Assembly (NCBI RefSeq): GCF_001469215.1
Contig: NZ_LOFH01000002.1
Coordinates: forward strand, 124,001-188,000
DNA from: Pseudoalteromonas sp. H105
GTDB lineage: Bacteria; Pseudomonadota; Gammaproteobacteria; Enterobacterales; Alteromonadaceae
DNA length: 64,000 nucleotides
Direction: 5' to 3'
In this document: piece by piece, positions 1 to 9,707 of the stretch
Layout of the letters: each line of letters opens with the position of its first letter
Numbering within the stretch: position 1 is the stretch's first letter
Notes under the pieces: model-generated
Databases searched by the model: none
Told to the model about the DNA's origin: nothing
Seen by the model: only the letters and a program-made list of their open reading frames with translations
Program-made: the position numbers and the translations under genes

Positions 1-1481
1 CTAGTTTCAGGATCGATGAGATCGCTTAAGCCCTTGATAATGCGAGTCTGCCCAGTTTGCCCGTCATAGAGGTAATAATTATCACTATTAAAAAATGCGA
101 AGGTATCCGTTGTTATTTGATGGAGCCCATATGTATCAGGCTGATTAATAACCTCTTTTGTAAGCCCTTCAGCAGGCAGTGGTGCAAGCTTTTCTGCTTG
201 TTTATCAAAAAGGGCAAGTCCTTCATAGAGTAGTAACCACAAATAGCGACCCGGCTCGCCCAAATCAGCATTTGTTATCCCATAAACACTGTATTGGCCA
301 TAAAACGCTTTTGCGTCATTGGAGTCTAGAAATGTTGTACTTTCATCATCGCTTTGACGAGTAATACCATTTTCTGTGCCTAACCAGATTGAGTTTTGCT
401 CGTCTTGGTACACACTAAATATGACATTGTTATGTAATTTACCATTGTGGTTAATTGTCATATTCTCAAAACGGCGGGCGAGAGTTGGCCAAGTAAACAC
501 ACCTTGGGAGCGTGATGCTAACCACATGGAACCTGATCTATCGACCATGACTTTCAGTATAGTGTTATCAGTAAAATAAAACTTGCTTTGATCAAATTTT
601 AGAATCAGCTCTTTTTCATTTGTCTGGCGATGATACTGGTAAAGGCCATTCTCAGTCGCTACGTACTCGCCGTATTCTGATGCAGTGTAGTCCCAGATAT
701 TGTTGTCATTTATTAATGTCTTTACATGCGCTAGGTCAAGCTTTGTGCCTTCAGTTAACGCAATAGAATAAAGCCCTTCAACAGTCCCAACCATCAGACC
801 AAACTCTTCGTCTATAGATAAATGCTTTACATTTGTATTGTCTTCATTTTGCTGTGATTCCGATAGATAAGGAATTCTGGTGGTGTAATCGTCAATAATT
901 GACTGAGAGTAAAGGCCATTGCTTGTGCCGATATATAAGTAATCGTTGTGGAGGGTAAGGGCTCTTACAATATGTTCATTCTTATTAATTGAGAACTCAT
1001 GAGACATTGATTTTGTTGACGTATTATAAATGTAAACATGGTGATTAATTGCAAAGTAAAATGCGCTTTTGTCTTGAGCGATAGCTAAGATAGGTGAAAA
1101 GTTTTTGTCTTCTTTGTTTAATTTACCAGAATAAATTTGTTCTACGGTTAAACTAATTGGGTCTATTATAAACGCGCCTGCAAACTCTGTAGAGACAAAC
1201 ACTTTGTTATCATGTGTTTTTGCAAGCAGCAAGATAGAATATTGGTCAAAATTAGGGAAAATGTTGACATTATAACCATCAAATCGATTCAGGCCTTGGT
1301 GTGTTGCTATCCAAATGTAACCCAAATCGTCTTGTAAGATGTCAGTTACATAGCCTTGAGAAAGGCCCTCATCAGGTGATAAACGCTGTAACTGCTGAGC
1401 ATAATTTGTAGCATGAGCAACTTGATAAATCGCAGCATATGAAAAACTTAAAACTAGAATAAGTAAAGTACTAAAACGCAC
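1..1481 (-). CDS. Partial two-component-type beta-propeller sensor protein (N-terminal part)
   Basis: An open minus-strand frame runs from a GTG at 1481 to the left edge, so the C-terminus is missing. The first residues form a signal peptide (VRFSTLLILVLSFSYAA), followed by LSPDEGLSQGYVTDILQDD and GYIWIATHQGLNRFDGYNV. That is the repeat typical of the Reg_prop / two-component regulator propeller family, which builds large periplasmic sensor domains. The frame stays coding-like to the edge, ending near GQTRIIKGLSDLIDPET. Full-length relatives continue into a TM segment and a GGDEF, histidine-kinase or HTH output, which cannot be seen here. No ATG is in frame, so GTG is the best start. Confidence 0.8.
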   Translation of the reverse strand, partial: MRFSTLLILVLSFSYAAIYQVAHATNYAQQLQRLSPDEGLSQGYVTDILQDDLGYIWIATHQGLNRFDGYNVNIFPNFDQYSILLLAKTHDNKVFVSTEFAGAFIIDPISLTVEQIYSGKLNKEDKNFSPILAIAQDKSAFYFAINHHVYIYNTSTKSMSHEFSINKNEHIVRALTLHNDYLYIGTSNGLYSQSIIDDYTTRIPYLSESQQNEDNTNVKHLSIDEEFGLMVGTVEGLYSIALTEGTKLDLAHVKTLINDNNIWDYTASEYGEYVATENGLYQYHRQTNEKELILKFDQSKFYFTDNTILKVMVDRSGSMWLASRSQGVFTWPTLARRFENMTINHNGKLHNNVIFSVYQDEQNSIWLGTENGITRQSDDESTTFLDSNDAKAFYGQYSVYGITNADLGEPGRYLWLLLYEGLALFDKQAEKLAPLPAEGLTKEVINQPDTYGLHQITTDTFAFFNSDNYYLYDGQTGQTRIIKGLSDLIDPET

Positions 1482-1608
1482 GTATAAGTTGACCCTGCTT
1501 AATTTGCCCCTACACACTAATATAGCATAGCAATGAATGATTAATGAGTGAATTATTGCAATATGTTTAGTCAAATGTAAAAAAATATACTCTTAATAAG
1601 GAACTTAC

Positions 1609-2163
1609 ATGAAACATGCTCTATCACCTAACAATGCTAATAGCTTGATGTTAGTTATCGATATACAAAACAAGTTGAGTCCAGTGATGGCAAAATTTGA
1701 ACAAGTCAAAAGTGCCACTTTACAACTTGCTAACGCTGCCGCTATTTATGATATTCCAGTGCTGGTAACACAACAATATGTAAAAGGCTTGGGTGAAACA
1801 GACGCGGTGCTAAAAGGCACATTTAACAATGTAAGCTATTTCGATAAAGTGCATTTTAGTGCTTTTAAAGAGCCCGGTTTTAAGTCGTTCATAGAAAATT
1901 ATAATAAACCACAGGTGATCGTTGTCGGTATGGAGGCACATGTTTGCGTACTGCAGACGTGTTTAGACCTACTTGCATACGGTTACCATGTTTTTTTGGT
2001 TGCTGATGCTATTTGTTCTCGAAATTCGCGCCATTGTGATATTGCGATAAATCAATTGCGTAGTGCAGGTGCTATTATTACTTGCGCTGAAACTATTATT
2101 TTTCAATGGGCTGAGGTATCAGATACAGAGGCGTTTAAAAAAATACTTAAAATTGTAAAGTAA
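1609..2163 (+). CDS. Isochorismatase-like cysteine hydrolase
   Basis: A 184-residue protein with the isochorismatase-like fold. It has the Asp of MLVIDIQNK near residue 18, a Lys in FDKVHF, and the nucleophile Cys in GMEAHVCVLQT, the expected Asp-Lys-Cys triad. The GMEAHVCVLQT block resembles the ISOC1/ISOC2 and YcaC-type branch rather than true isochorismatases. There is no signal peptide, so it is probably cytosolic. An AAGGA site lies just before the ATG. The upstream neighbour is divergent and the next gene is a chemotaxis receptor, so context does not suggest a substrate. Family is secure; substrate unknown. Confidence 0.85.
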   Translation: MKHALSPNNANSLMLVIDIQNKLSPVMAKFEQVKSATLQLANAAAIYDIPVLVTQQYVKGLGETDAVLKGTFNNVSYFDKVHFSAFKEPGFKSFIENYNKPQVIVVGMEAHVCVLQTCLDLLAYGYHVFLVADAICSRNSRHCDIAINQLRSAGAIITCAETIIFQWAEVSDTEAFKKILKIVK

Positions 2164-2273
2164 TCTATAATTTTGAAATAGCAGGTAAAGTAGATTGGCC
2201 ATTAATGAATTTTCTATTGCTAAATGATCTACTTTAAAGTGTTAAACGTTTTGAATTGTTTTTAGGGGTATAT

Positions 2274-3740
2274 ATGACTGATAGAAGCCGGCTGTTTACA
2301 TGTCTTTTTGTTTTACTTTTTATTGAGTCAATTGCCTTAGGGGCATATTTTTCAACTCTTGCCCCTGCCTTTTTTGTGGGTTTACCTCTTTGCTTACTCC
2401 CTATTTGGTTATTAAAGACGCAACCAGAAAGCAAGCTGACAGCGCATGTCGCAAGCGCTGCGTTGATAATGTTTTCATTTCTGCACATACAACAATCATT
2501 TGGCTTAATTGAAGTCCATTTTGAAATATTTATACTCATGGCTGTATTAATTATGTTTGTACAATGGCAAGTGTTTATTACTGCCATTGTGTTAGTGGCG
2601 ATACACCACGTGTCTTTTTACTTTTTACAAACGCAAGACACTGGGTTCTATGTATTCGATCCTGATCGTTTAGCGTTTAGTACGGTGATGATTCATGCAG
2701 TTTATGCAATTGTTGAGGCGGTAGTTGCAGGTTACATTGCAATAACGCTTCAAAGGGAGCGCAGCGCAGGCCTTTCGCTTACATCTGCAACAGAGCAAAT
2801 TATGAGCGACCCTGAGCGTATTTTACTGACAACGCGTGCAGATGAAACAGAAAACGTGGCTGTGAATGGTTTCAATTCACTTTTAGAAACTTTGAATTCA
2901 GTGATTGAACAAGTGAAAATGCAATCTTTATCATTAAAAAGTAATTCTAAAGAGTTGGTTGAGGTGCACGACGAATTGGCTAATGCCGCGGATCAACGTG
3001 CTCAGCAAACAGACGAAATAGCCCATTCAGGTAGTTCTGTTGCACATGGTTTTACTTCTGTAGAACATGAAAGTAATGTATTAAAACAGCAGGTTGATGC
3101 AATTACATTGGCAGCTGAAGATACTTTAAATGATGTTGAAAAAACAGATAACAAAAGCCAGGAACTACGTGGTCACTTAAATCACACAGATGAACAAATT
3201 AAACTGCTTGTTGCGGCGGGGGATGTAATATCAAACTTACTTAACGATATTTCAGGCATTGCTGAACAGACCAACTTACTTGCTCTAAACGCGGCAATTG
3301 AAGCGGCTAGAGCGGGTGAACAGGGAAGGGGGTTCGCAGTCGTTGCGGATGAAGTGCGCTCCCTTGCAAACAGCAGTAAAGCGATTACCGATAAAATTTC
3401 AAACACCCTTAAAGATCTCGTGAGTAATAGCCGCACATCAACTCAGTCGATGAGCCAATGTATGAGTGTGGTACAAGAGTTGACAGACATCAGCTTTACT
3501 ATGAAAGAGAATATTTTAGGTATGACGCAACAAATCGAAACGGTAGCCAGCAGTACCACGTCTGTGGCTAAGGTTGTTGCTGAGCAAGTCGGCAATACAG
3601 AACAGATATCAGCGAGTGCAGATGCTTTGCGCATGAGTCAGGAGCAAGATTCTGCCATTGTTGCTAAACTAACGGCTAAAGTTCAAATGATAGACGTCAG
3701 CATAGATGTGCTAGAGCAAAGCATTGCAAAATTCAAGTAA
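2274..3740 (+). CDS. Methyl-accepting chemotaxis protein with multi-TM histidine-bearing sensor domain
   Basis: A 488-residue receptor. The first ~165 residues hold about six hydrophobic segments with no large periplasmic domain, and the C-terminal half is the helical MCP signalling domain. Its conserved tip reads [20 protein letters not shown] and continues [18 protein letters not shown] (about residues 325-360). Histidines lie in or near the membrane segments ([21 protein letters not shown]). A related family of six-TM MCPs shares these positions, which suggests ligand, metal or haem coordination, but that is inference. The ATG at 2274 is chosen over an upstream TTG because AGGGG sits just before it. 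It overlaps the next gene by 17 nt. Confidence 0.88.
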   Translation: MTDRSRLFTCLFVLLFIESIALGAYFSTLAPAFFVGLPLCLLPIWLLKTQPESKLTAHVASAALIMFSFLHIQQSFGLIEVHFEIFILMAVLIMFVQWQVFITAIVLVAIHHVSFYFLQTQDTGFYVFDPDRLAFSTVMIHAVYAIVEAVVAGYIAITLQRERSAGLSLTSATEQIMSDPERILLTTRADETENVAVNGFNSLLETLNSVIEQVKMQSLSLKSNSKELVEVHDELANAADQRAQQTDEIAHSGSSVAHGFTSVEHESNVLKQQVDAITLAAEDTLNDVEKTDNKSQELRGHLNHTDEQIKLLVAAGDVISNLLNDISGIAEQTNLLALNAAIEAARAGEQGRGFAVVADEVRSLANSSKAITDKISNTLKDLVSNSRTSTQSMSQCMSVVQELTDISFTMKENILGMTQQIETVASSTTSVAKVVAEQVGNTEQISASADALRMSQEQDSAIVAKLTAKVQMIDVSIDVLEQSIAKFK

Positions 3741-4245
3741 GAAAAACCTGAAGCTTTACACCATTATTTTTATTTGGTTCATCAGCGTTGTAACAGGGCT
3801 TGTCTACTTTCAGTTGTCGTCTATCAGAACCTTTGATCCACAACAAAAAATGTTGGAAAATGATTGGTTTGAAGATTTTAAAACACTAACTCACTGGCAA
3901 AACCCTAGCGACGCTACTTTAACCATTGTGATTGATTCTGAATGTGGTTGCTCGAAGCGTTCAGCTGAGCATGTAAAGCAGTTAGCTTCATTAGCGGATA
4001 CGTATGATGTCAAAGTGACCGTCTTAGACGCCGCTAAAATGAGCAAAGAGCTGCTGCCAAATGTGCCGGGAGCTGTGCTCATTGACTCTGTCGGATCACT
4101 TGCCTATGCAGGGCCACTTTCAGAAGGTATTGCATGTTCATCTTCCAGTGGTTTTATTGAACTTGTAATGAATAATTTGCAATCGGGGTTCAATTCAAAC
4201 TTAACGGTTACACAAGCACAAGGGTGTTATTGTCGAGGTAGTTAA
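3724..4245 (+). CDS. Membrane-anchored thioredoxin-like protein (DUF6436-like)
   Basis: A 173-residue protein starting at TTG inside the end of the chemotaxis receptor, which suggests translational coupling. An N-terminal TM helix ([19 protein letters not shown]) is followed by a thioredoxin-like domain. [17 protein letters not shown] gives a CGC centre in place of CxxC, and [18 protein letters not shown] resembles the cis-Pro and C-terminal strands of the fold. CSSSSGF and the C-terminal CYCRG add further cysteines. It most resembles Alteromonadales DUF6436 proteins. Redox activity at the periplasmic face is inference. No better in-frame ATG start was found. Confidence 0.65.
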   Translation: MQNSSKKNLKLYTIIFIWFISVVTGLVYFQLSSIRTFDPQQKMLENDWFEDFKTLTHWQNPSDATLTIVIDSECGCSKRSAEHVKQLASLADTYDVKVTVLDAAKMSKELLPNVPGAVLIDSVGSLAYAGPLSEGIACSSSSGFIELVMNNLQSGFNSNLTVTQAQGCYCRGS

Positions 4246-4520
4246 GGATAGTTCCCTTGCCTTCGAACCGCAGCTTAAGTATTGGTTAAACTTACCCGAA
4301 GTATAGTTATGCTGAAGCTCAACTCGAATTAACTTCATTGAAACCCCATCAAGAATTTGACTAACGTAAATGGTCAGAGCCCAACAAGTGTTTAGCCACT
4401 CTCTATTTTGATTGGCGTCAATTAAATAATGAAATGCTAACTTAACTGCTTTGCTTTCTGACTGTTCAAAAAAGCGAAATAGAACTACAATTTTTAAATA
4501 GAGAATTAAATGGTCAAATA

Positions 4521-5282
4521 ATGCGATTTATTATTTTAACTTTGTTGGGTCAGATATTAAGCTTTAATATTTTCGCAAACCCTCAAGACGTCAACCAAGA
4601 TAAAAGCGTTATTAACTTAGCGACAACCGAATGGTGTCCTTATGTATGTAAGAATGAACAACGTGGCGAAGGCTTAATACTGGATTACCTCAGGGAAGTA
4701 TTAGAGGCAGAGAATATTAGCTTAAATGTTAAGTTTTTTCCTTGGTCTAGAGCGATACAAGAAGTTCGTTCTGGTCGGTTAAATGGTTTAGTGACCGCAA
4801 TAAAATCCGAAGCACCAACCTTAGATTTTACAAATGTGCCTAGTATGTATTATCAAATGTGTTTTTACACCAGAAGGGAATCAACTTGGATCTATCAATC
4901 CGAACAAGATTTAGCGAACATAAAATTGGGGATAATTAGTGATTATGGTTACGGTGAACCAGTAGACAGTTACGCAACAGAAATGCATAACTACACAAAT
5001 ATGATCAAAATTGGTGGAACAGATAGCTTACTTCGACTCGAGAAGCTGTTAGCAAAAAAACGAATTGATGCATTTATTGAAGATAAGCATGTCGTACAAT
5101 GGATGTTTCAACAGAGTGCTTTGCGAGAGGCGGGGTGTTTAAATAAAATCCCATTTTATATGGCTTTTAACCCATTGTATGCAGAAGAGACTGAAGTTAT
5201 TCCATTGATAGATTCGTTACTGTCATTTTCAAAAAACCAACAGCTATTTCAACAAAAGTACTTTCCACGTTATTTCGATTAA
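4521..5282 (+). CDS. Orphan periplasmic solute-binding protein (SBP_bac_3-like)
   Basis: A 253-residue exported protein: signal peptide MRFIILTLLGQILSFNIFA, then a type II periplasmic binding fold. NLATTEWCPYVC, GLILDYLREVLEAENI, FPWSRAIQEVRSGRLNGL and DFTNVPSMYYQMCFYTR are the first-lobe signatures of amino-acid-type ABC binding proteins. No permease or ATPase gene lies nearby, and two further binding proteins follow within 6 kb. It may feed a distant transporter, scavenge, or act as a sensory partner. The ATG lies after a short A/T-rich leader with weak ribosome-binding-site signal. Confidence 0.82.
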   Translation: MRFIILTLLGQILSFNIFANPQDVNQDKSVINLATTEWCPYVCKNEQRGEGLILDYLREVLEAENISLNVKFFPWSRAIQEVRSGRLNGLVTAIKSEAPTLDFTNVPSMYYQMCFYTRRESTWIYQSEQDLANIKLGIISDYGYGEPVDSYATEMHNYTNMIKIGGTDSLLRLEKLLAKKRIDAFIEDKHVVQWMFQQSALREAGCLNKIPFYMAFNPLYAEETEVIPLIDSLLSFSKNQQLFQQKYFPRYFD

Positions 5283-5364
5283 TATTTTATTTACCAATCC
5301 AACAAATTAAGTACTTCCTTTACAAAGTAAAAATATAATAAAAGCGCGAGCTTTCGGAGAATAC

Positions 5365-5688
5365 ATGAATAAAACAATTACAGCGTTAATCGCCTTTTTA
5401 CTTGGTGCGACTTTAAGCGCAGTGATTGGGTTTAAGCTGCTAATGGAACAGGGATATCAATCAGTTATAGGTAAATTGGCTGATAATACAATTTTTTACC
5501 AGCAAATTGAACAGGGACAACCCGCACTAACGCAGTCTGCGATAGCCTCTTCGTTAGAACGATTTATCCACTTAGCGGATAATGGAGAATCCTCTGTTTG
5601 GGTCTCACCCTCACAACACGATAGACAAACAGTCATAAGAGCAAAAGAATTACAAGCGCAACTGAATAATGAATATCCACCCATGTAA
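5365..5688 (+). CDS. Small membrane-anchored protein of unknown function
   Basis: A 107-residue protein preceded by a GGAG site. Residues 1-27 form one hydrophobic helix with small residues (ALIAFLLGATLSAVIGFKLL), a signal anchor. The rest is soluble and Gln/Ser-rich with no motif that I recognise. It stands between a binding protein and the convergent diguanylate cyclase gene. Coding looks real from the clear site and regular composition, but no family can be named. Confidence 0.6.
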   Translation: MNKTITALIAFLLGATLSAVIGFKLLMEQGYQSVIGKLADNTIFYQQIEQGQPALTQSAIASSLERFIHLADNGESSVWVSPSQHDRQTVIRAKELQAQLNNEYPPM

Positions 5689-5714
5689 TTTTATTTTTTT
5701 AAAAATTAGTAGGC

Positions 5715-6617
5715 TCAGCCACGCTTTACTTCATAAAACGCTGTTTTGTTACGGCCACTATTTTTAGCTTCATACAAGGCATTGTCTGCTTCGTTGATTT
5801 GTTTGTCGATAACATCAGAATAAGCCAAATCTTCAGGTTGCAAAACGGAAACCCCAATACTGATAGACAATGTAGTGTCTGCACTTGGTCTCACTTTACT
5901 GACTTCTTTGTGCAATCGCATGCAAAAGGCGCGAGTATCCTCAAGGTTTGCGTTGTATAACACAACTAAAAATTCTTCCCCTCCCCAGCGTGCAACAATA
6001 TCACTGGTGCGTGTAACCTGTTTTAAGATACAGGACAGCTCTATTAACACTTCATCCCCTCGGTTATGGCCTAAGTGGTCATTAATTTTTTTAAACCAAT
6101 CAATATCAATAGTTAAAAAAGACACCGGCATAAACTTTCGTTTTAGTTGATTAATTATTTTAGTCAAATCATCAATTGCTGCTCGCCGGTTATGTAAGTT
6201 GGTAAGAGGATCAACCCGGGTGAGAAAGGTGAGCTTTTCCGTTTTGCTTTCTAAATGTTCCCTTGCGGCTAGCAGCTCTTGGTACAGCTGGTCACGTGCA
6301 ATGGCGACGTAAATAGACCAATATAGTTTTGAGTCTATCAGTTTAATGTGAGCAACGGCTGGCGCTTTATTTTTATCGTTTAGGATTAACGATATTTGTA
6401 TTTCTTCGCATGAACCATTGCTAAAGATGGCAGGTCGGATGTAGCTTTCGAATAATATAGAGCTTGCCTTTGAAATAATGTCAAATAAGCTGTAATTAGA
6501 ATTTGCATCTAGGCCCAACAGCTCATTTGCAAATTGATTACTATATTCGAGTTTATTGGTATCCATATCAGTGACAATTAATACGCAGGGAAACGCGTCA
6601 AGCGTGGGTTTACTCAT
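5715..6617 (-). CDS. PAS-GGDEF diguanylate cyclase, partner of the upstream RsbQ-like hydrolase
   Basis: A 300-residue protein with an N-terminal PAS domain (about residues 8-110), a linker coiled coil (112-132) and a GGDEF domain (133-300). GGEEF is at 212-216, and an RxxD product-inhibition site (R203 to D206) is correctly spaced before it. It is therefore predicted to make c-di-GMP from two GTP with feedback control. The start overlaps the 3' end of the RsbQ-like gene by 8 nt, so the two are translated together. In Bacillus, RsbQ activates RsbP, a PAS-phosphatase; here the PAS is fused to a cyclase, suggesting the same input with a c-di-GMP output (inference). No TM segment, so cytosolic. 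Confidence 0.9.
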   Translation of the reverse strand: MSKPTLDAFPCVLIVTDMDTNKLEYSNQFANELLGLDANSNYSLFDIISKASSILFESYIRPAIFSNGSCEEIQISLILNDKNKAPAVAHIKLIDSKLYWSIYVAIARDQLYQELLAAREHLESKTEKLTFLTRVDPLTNLHNRRAAIDDLTKIINQLKRKFMPVSFLTIDIDWFKKINDHLGHNRGDEVLIELSCILKQVTRTSDIVARWGGEEFLVVLYNANLEDTRAFCMRLHKEVSKVRPSADTTLSISIGVSVLQPEDLAYSDVIDKQINEADNALYEAKNSGRNKTAFYEVKRG

Positions 6618-7413
6618 CTAAAAATGTATTAATCAAATGGAAAACAGTCTCGGGGTCCGTCATATGCAAGCAATGCCCATGAGAGTCAATGACCTCTAAA
6701 GTAGAATTAGGCATTTTTTCATGCATGTATTCGCCTATTTCAACCGATGCCAAGTTGTCTTGCTTACTTTGCAATATTAATGTGGGTAAGGTGAGCTTTT
6801 GAAGCCTCTCTCGGTCATCAGAAAAAAAGGTGGCTTTAGCAAAAGGTTTGGCATAGTTAGGGTCGGTAGAGCAAAAGCTCTCTGACAATTCATTAATTAA
6901 TTCTGGCTTATTCGTTTGCCCCATCACCAAAGGTGCTAAATAATTAGCCCAACCAATATAATTTTTATCCATTAAGTCGATAAGCTCTTCTAAATCATCT
7001 TTGTCAAAGCCGCCAAAATAGTGGGGTGGGAAGTTAAGAAAACAGGGGGATGGGCAAATCATTACTATTTTTCTAAACAGAGCCGGCGACTTAATTGAGG
7101 CAAGCATTCCGATAATACTACTGACCGAATGCCCAATAAACACAATGTCTTTCAGTGATAATTCATCACAGATTTCAATCACATCTTGGGCATAGCCATT
7201 CAATGACTGATACCTTTGCTTATTAAAAGCAGCGGGGTCTGATTGACCACATCCAACATAATCGAACAATACTAATTTATAGTTGGGCGTTAATAGGGGT
7301 TGAATAAATCGCCACATATTTTGGTCACAACCAAAGCCATGTGCCAGCATGAGTGTTGTATCACCATCGCCAATTATTTTAACATTGTTACGCTCTTGTA
7401 TGTTTACAGCCAC
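6610..7413 (-). CDS. RsbQ-like alpha/beta hydrolase
   Basis: A 267-residue protein very like Bacillus RsbQ over its full length: AHGFGCDQNMW, LFDYVGCGQSD, YAQDVIEICDEL, CPSPCFLN, NYIGWANYLAP, ESFCSTDP and FAKATFFSDDRE. The triad Ser96 (GHSVS), Asp219 (SKQDN) and His247 (SHGHC) falls at the same numbering as RsbQ. The family also includes plant KAI2/D14 karrikin and strigolactone receptors, so a small-molecule ligand is likely. It is the first gene of a two-gene operon, overlapping a PAS-GGDEF gene by 8 nt. The predicted role is to supply or sense the ligand that activates the partner PAS domain. The partnership is inferred from gene order and the Bacillus precedent. Confidence 0.9.
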   Translation of the reverse strand: MAVNIQERNNVKIIGDGDTTLMLAHGFGCDQNMWRFIQPLLTPNYKLVLFDYVGCGQSDPAAFNKQRYQSLNGYAQDVIEICDELSLKDIVFIGHSVSSIIGMLASIKSPALFRKIVMICPSPCFLNFPPHYFGGFDKDDLEELIDLMDKNYIGWANYLAPLVMGQTNKPELINELSESFCSTDPNYAKPFAKATFFSDDRERLQKLTLPTLILQSKQDNLASVEIGEYMHEKMPNSTLEVIDSHGHCLHMTDPETVFHLINTFLDE

Positions 7414-7669
7414 AACTAAAAACCCAGTACAAATTGTTTATTCATAATGTGTATTTTAGCGTGTTAATGCAAGCACCAAAAGCCGTATAACGAGAAAACA
7501 TAAGTAAATCTAGTTGTGTGTTAAACTATCAGGAACAGATAGGGAACTCTCGTCGAACCTCTTTTGAGTAACAATTACAATGCAGGCGCTAGGAAATAGC
7601 CAAATAATCGTACTAAAATAGGTACTTAATTATGTTTTTAAACGCTAGTTTACAAAAAGGATTTTGGTG

Positions 7670-8275
7670 ATGTTTGAAACAATCGCTATTTACTCAGGGT
7701 TAATTGCAACAATTTGGATAACGATAGGTGTTTATGCAACAAGCCGATATTACGATGGCTACAGTCATGCTAAGCAGTTCTGTAGTGAATTAGGTGCAAC
7801 GGGAAGCCCGACTGAAAAACTGTCTCCTTTCATTAATAATTACCCGCTGGGTTGCCTATTTTGCTTGTTTGGCTGGTATCTGACACAACACCCTGAGGCT
7901 TCACTCTTCGTGAATTTGGCAGGCTGGCTTATAATTCTTCATGGTGTTGGTACTTGGGTTGCCGGTTATTTTCCCATGGATGCAGATCCCTTTACAAAAC
8001 AACCTACCTTTAAATGTAAGGTGCATTCTTGGGCTGGTTTTATTATGTTACTTTCGTTAGTTATAGCCCCAATATTGATAGTTTTCAGTTCAACAGATGC
8101 AATAATCCCATTTTATTTCCGTGCTTTTTCAATCGTGAGTGTGGTCGCTGCTGTGTACTATCTTTACGTTATGGCTAAAGCCATAAAAAATCAAAGCAAC
8201 CCGGGGATCTATCAAAGAGTTTCATACGGTTTTCAGCTCATTTGGCTCAGTGTTTTTTCTTTAATATTAGTATGA
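7670..8275 (+). CDS. DUF998 family integral membrane protein
   Basis: A 201-residue protein with about six hydrophobic segments. YDGYSHAKQFCSELGATGSP is the DUF998 signature of a loop followed by S.LG..G.P, and WVAGYFPMDADPF with KVHSWAGF are further conserved polar loops. An AAGGA site 8 nt before ATG 7670 favours this start over the TTG and GTG codons 3-6 nt upstream. Function is unknown for the family. It is monocistronic and divergent from the RsbQ-like operon. Confidence 0.8.
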   Translation: MFETIAIYSGLIATIWITIGVYATSRYYDGYSHAKQFCSELGATGSPTEKLSPFINNYPLGCLFCLFGWYLTQHPEASLFVNLAGWLIILHGVGTWVAGYFPMDADPFTKQPTFKCKVHSWAGFIMLLSLVIAPILIVFSSTDAIIPFYFRAFSIVSVVAAVYYLYVMAKAIKNQSNPGIYQRVSYGFQLIWLSVFSLILV

Positions 8276-8381
8276 TCACAAGGTAAAAAACGTTAAACCG
8301 CCAACATTAAATAATGTGCAACGGGGGACATTATTGACAATACAAAGGTATAGAGAGGTGAATGGTTCGTAACTTTATTGC

Positions 8382-8699
8382 TCGGTGTCGGGCAACCCAA
8401 TTAGTACATCATTATTAATGCTTTACAGTGGCTTAGAGTCACAGGGTGAACTGACTCAACTTCATATGTATTTGAACACTGATTATCAATTGGTAAGTAT
8501 AGATCGCGGTCATTGAAAGTCGCTTTTGGATAACCGTTGATTGAGTTACAGGCAGTATCAACGCGATGTTCAAGATGTTGTTCTTTATTTGGGAATTAAA
8601 AAGCATTCAATATTTAATTTTAGTGGTGGTATGTGGCATCGCAGCGCAACAACCAAAAACTTAATACAGCAAAGCACAGCTGTTTTCTTAATATCATGA
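8382..8699 (+). pseudogene. Decayed alpha/beta hydrolase fragment
   Basis: Reading one plus-strand frame through the 534-base gap gives SVSGNPISTSLLMLYSGLES, then NTDYQLVSIDRGH, a TGA at 8514, KSLLDNR, a second TGA at 8538, then YQRDVQDVVLYLGIKKHSIF and NFSGGMW, ending at TGA 8697. The order GNPxS, YQLVSxDRxGHGxS, RDVxxVLxxLGI and the nucleophile-elbow-like FSGG is that of alpha/beta hydrolases. Two in-frame stops, no clear start and the abrupt end after the elbow show a dead, truncated copy. Confidence 0.6.
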
Positions 8700-8809
8700 A
8701 GGGTACTTAAAGGGTGCGTGTTCGCATACTTAATGCGTAATTACTTAGGTTGAATTGAATAGGGAAACTGATTATAGTGATTTTTTATTTTTGTGGTGTA
8801 GCTGATTAA

Positions 8810-9544
8810 ATGCGTAAAGTGAGATTTAAACTGTGTTATTGCTTATTTACGCTTCTTTTTGTAGTCAGTCGTGTTGATGCAAATGAGACAATCAGGAGTT
8901 CGGTGTCGCCAGAATTTCGTGATGGACTTCAAGAGAAATACCTTCGCTACCTCGCAAAAAAGATGGATATGGATCTTAAAATCTATCCCATGCCATTTGC
9001 TCGGCGTATTAGGGCTATCAAAAAGGGCGAGATTGATATCATGGTCGGTGTGAAAGGTGCCCAACCGATTAGTGATAACTACGATAAATTACAACCCTCT
9101 TATGAGCAAGTTCAAAGCTTATATTTCGTCAGAAGTAAAGACGCTGATATACTTGTTAAACGAGAGGACTTAAAAAAGCTTGTTGTTGGTCTGACGATTG
9201 ATGAGCAAACCACGCTAAAAAATTCAGAAAAAAAATACCTAGATATTGTGACAGTGACTACGTTAAATCAAAAAATTGAATTGTTACTGTTAGGAAGAAT
9301 CGATACTTTTCTCCATTTTGGCCAAAGTGCTCACTATGTATTAAAGCAAAAAGGGTTGGCTGACAAAGTTATCAAAGCATCACTTAAAGATGGCATCAAG
9401 AACGATTACTACATTATAATTAGCACACAGTCTCCCTTGTACCAATATAAAAATAAATTCGAATCGGCAATAAAGCACAGTATTGAAGCGAATGACTTTA
9501 AACGGATCAGACAACAGCATTACGAGGCTTTACTGGCAAAGTAG
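8810..9544 (+). CDS. Orphan periplasmic solute-binding protein (SBP_bac_3-like)
   Basis: A 244-residue protein with a signal peptide ending at about VDA-NET. EFRDGLQEKYLRYLAKKMD, YPMPFARRIRAIKKGEIDIM and KYLDIVTVTTLNQKIELL correspond to the lobes of the bacterial extracellular solute-binding family 3 fold. Like its neighbours at 4521 and 9943 it has no transporter genes beside it. The ATG overlaps the TAA of a short upstream frame and has no strong ribosome-binding site. Ligand unknown. Confidence 0.8.
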   Translation: MRKVRFKLCYCLFTLLFVVSRVDANETIRSSVSPEFRDGLQEKYLRYLAKKMDMDLKIYPMPFARRIRAIKKGEIDIMVGVKGAQPISDNYDKLQPSYEQVQSLYFVRSKDADILVKREDLKKLVVGLTIDEQTTLKNSEKKYLDIVTVTTLNQKIELLLLGRIDTFLHFGQSAHYVLKQKGLADKVIKASLKDGIKNDYYIIISTQSPLYQYKNKFESAIKHSIEANDFKRIRQQHYEALLAK

Positions 9545-9707
9545 ACTTAATCTTTTGAGCGTGAATTATTCACACTGACTCTCTATAAAGCGCAGCTCAA
9601 TTTAAAGCCAACGTGTTAGATATCCATTTGTAATCCGCCCAGCGTAAGCATTAAGAAATCTGCCGATAGGTAATTGCCTTAAATAAATTGCTATTAATGT
9701 CTATACT

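Noticed and set aside
179..579. Two plus-strand open frames at 179-364 and 376-579
   Set aside because: They are antisense to the propeller sensor gene, whose minus-strand frame gives a clear family match.
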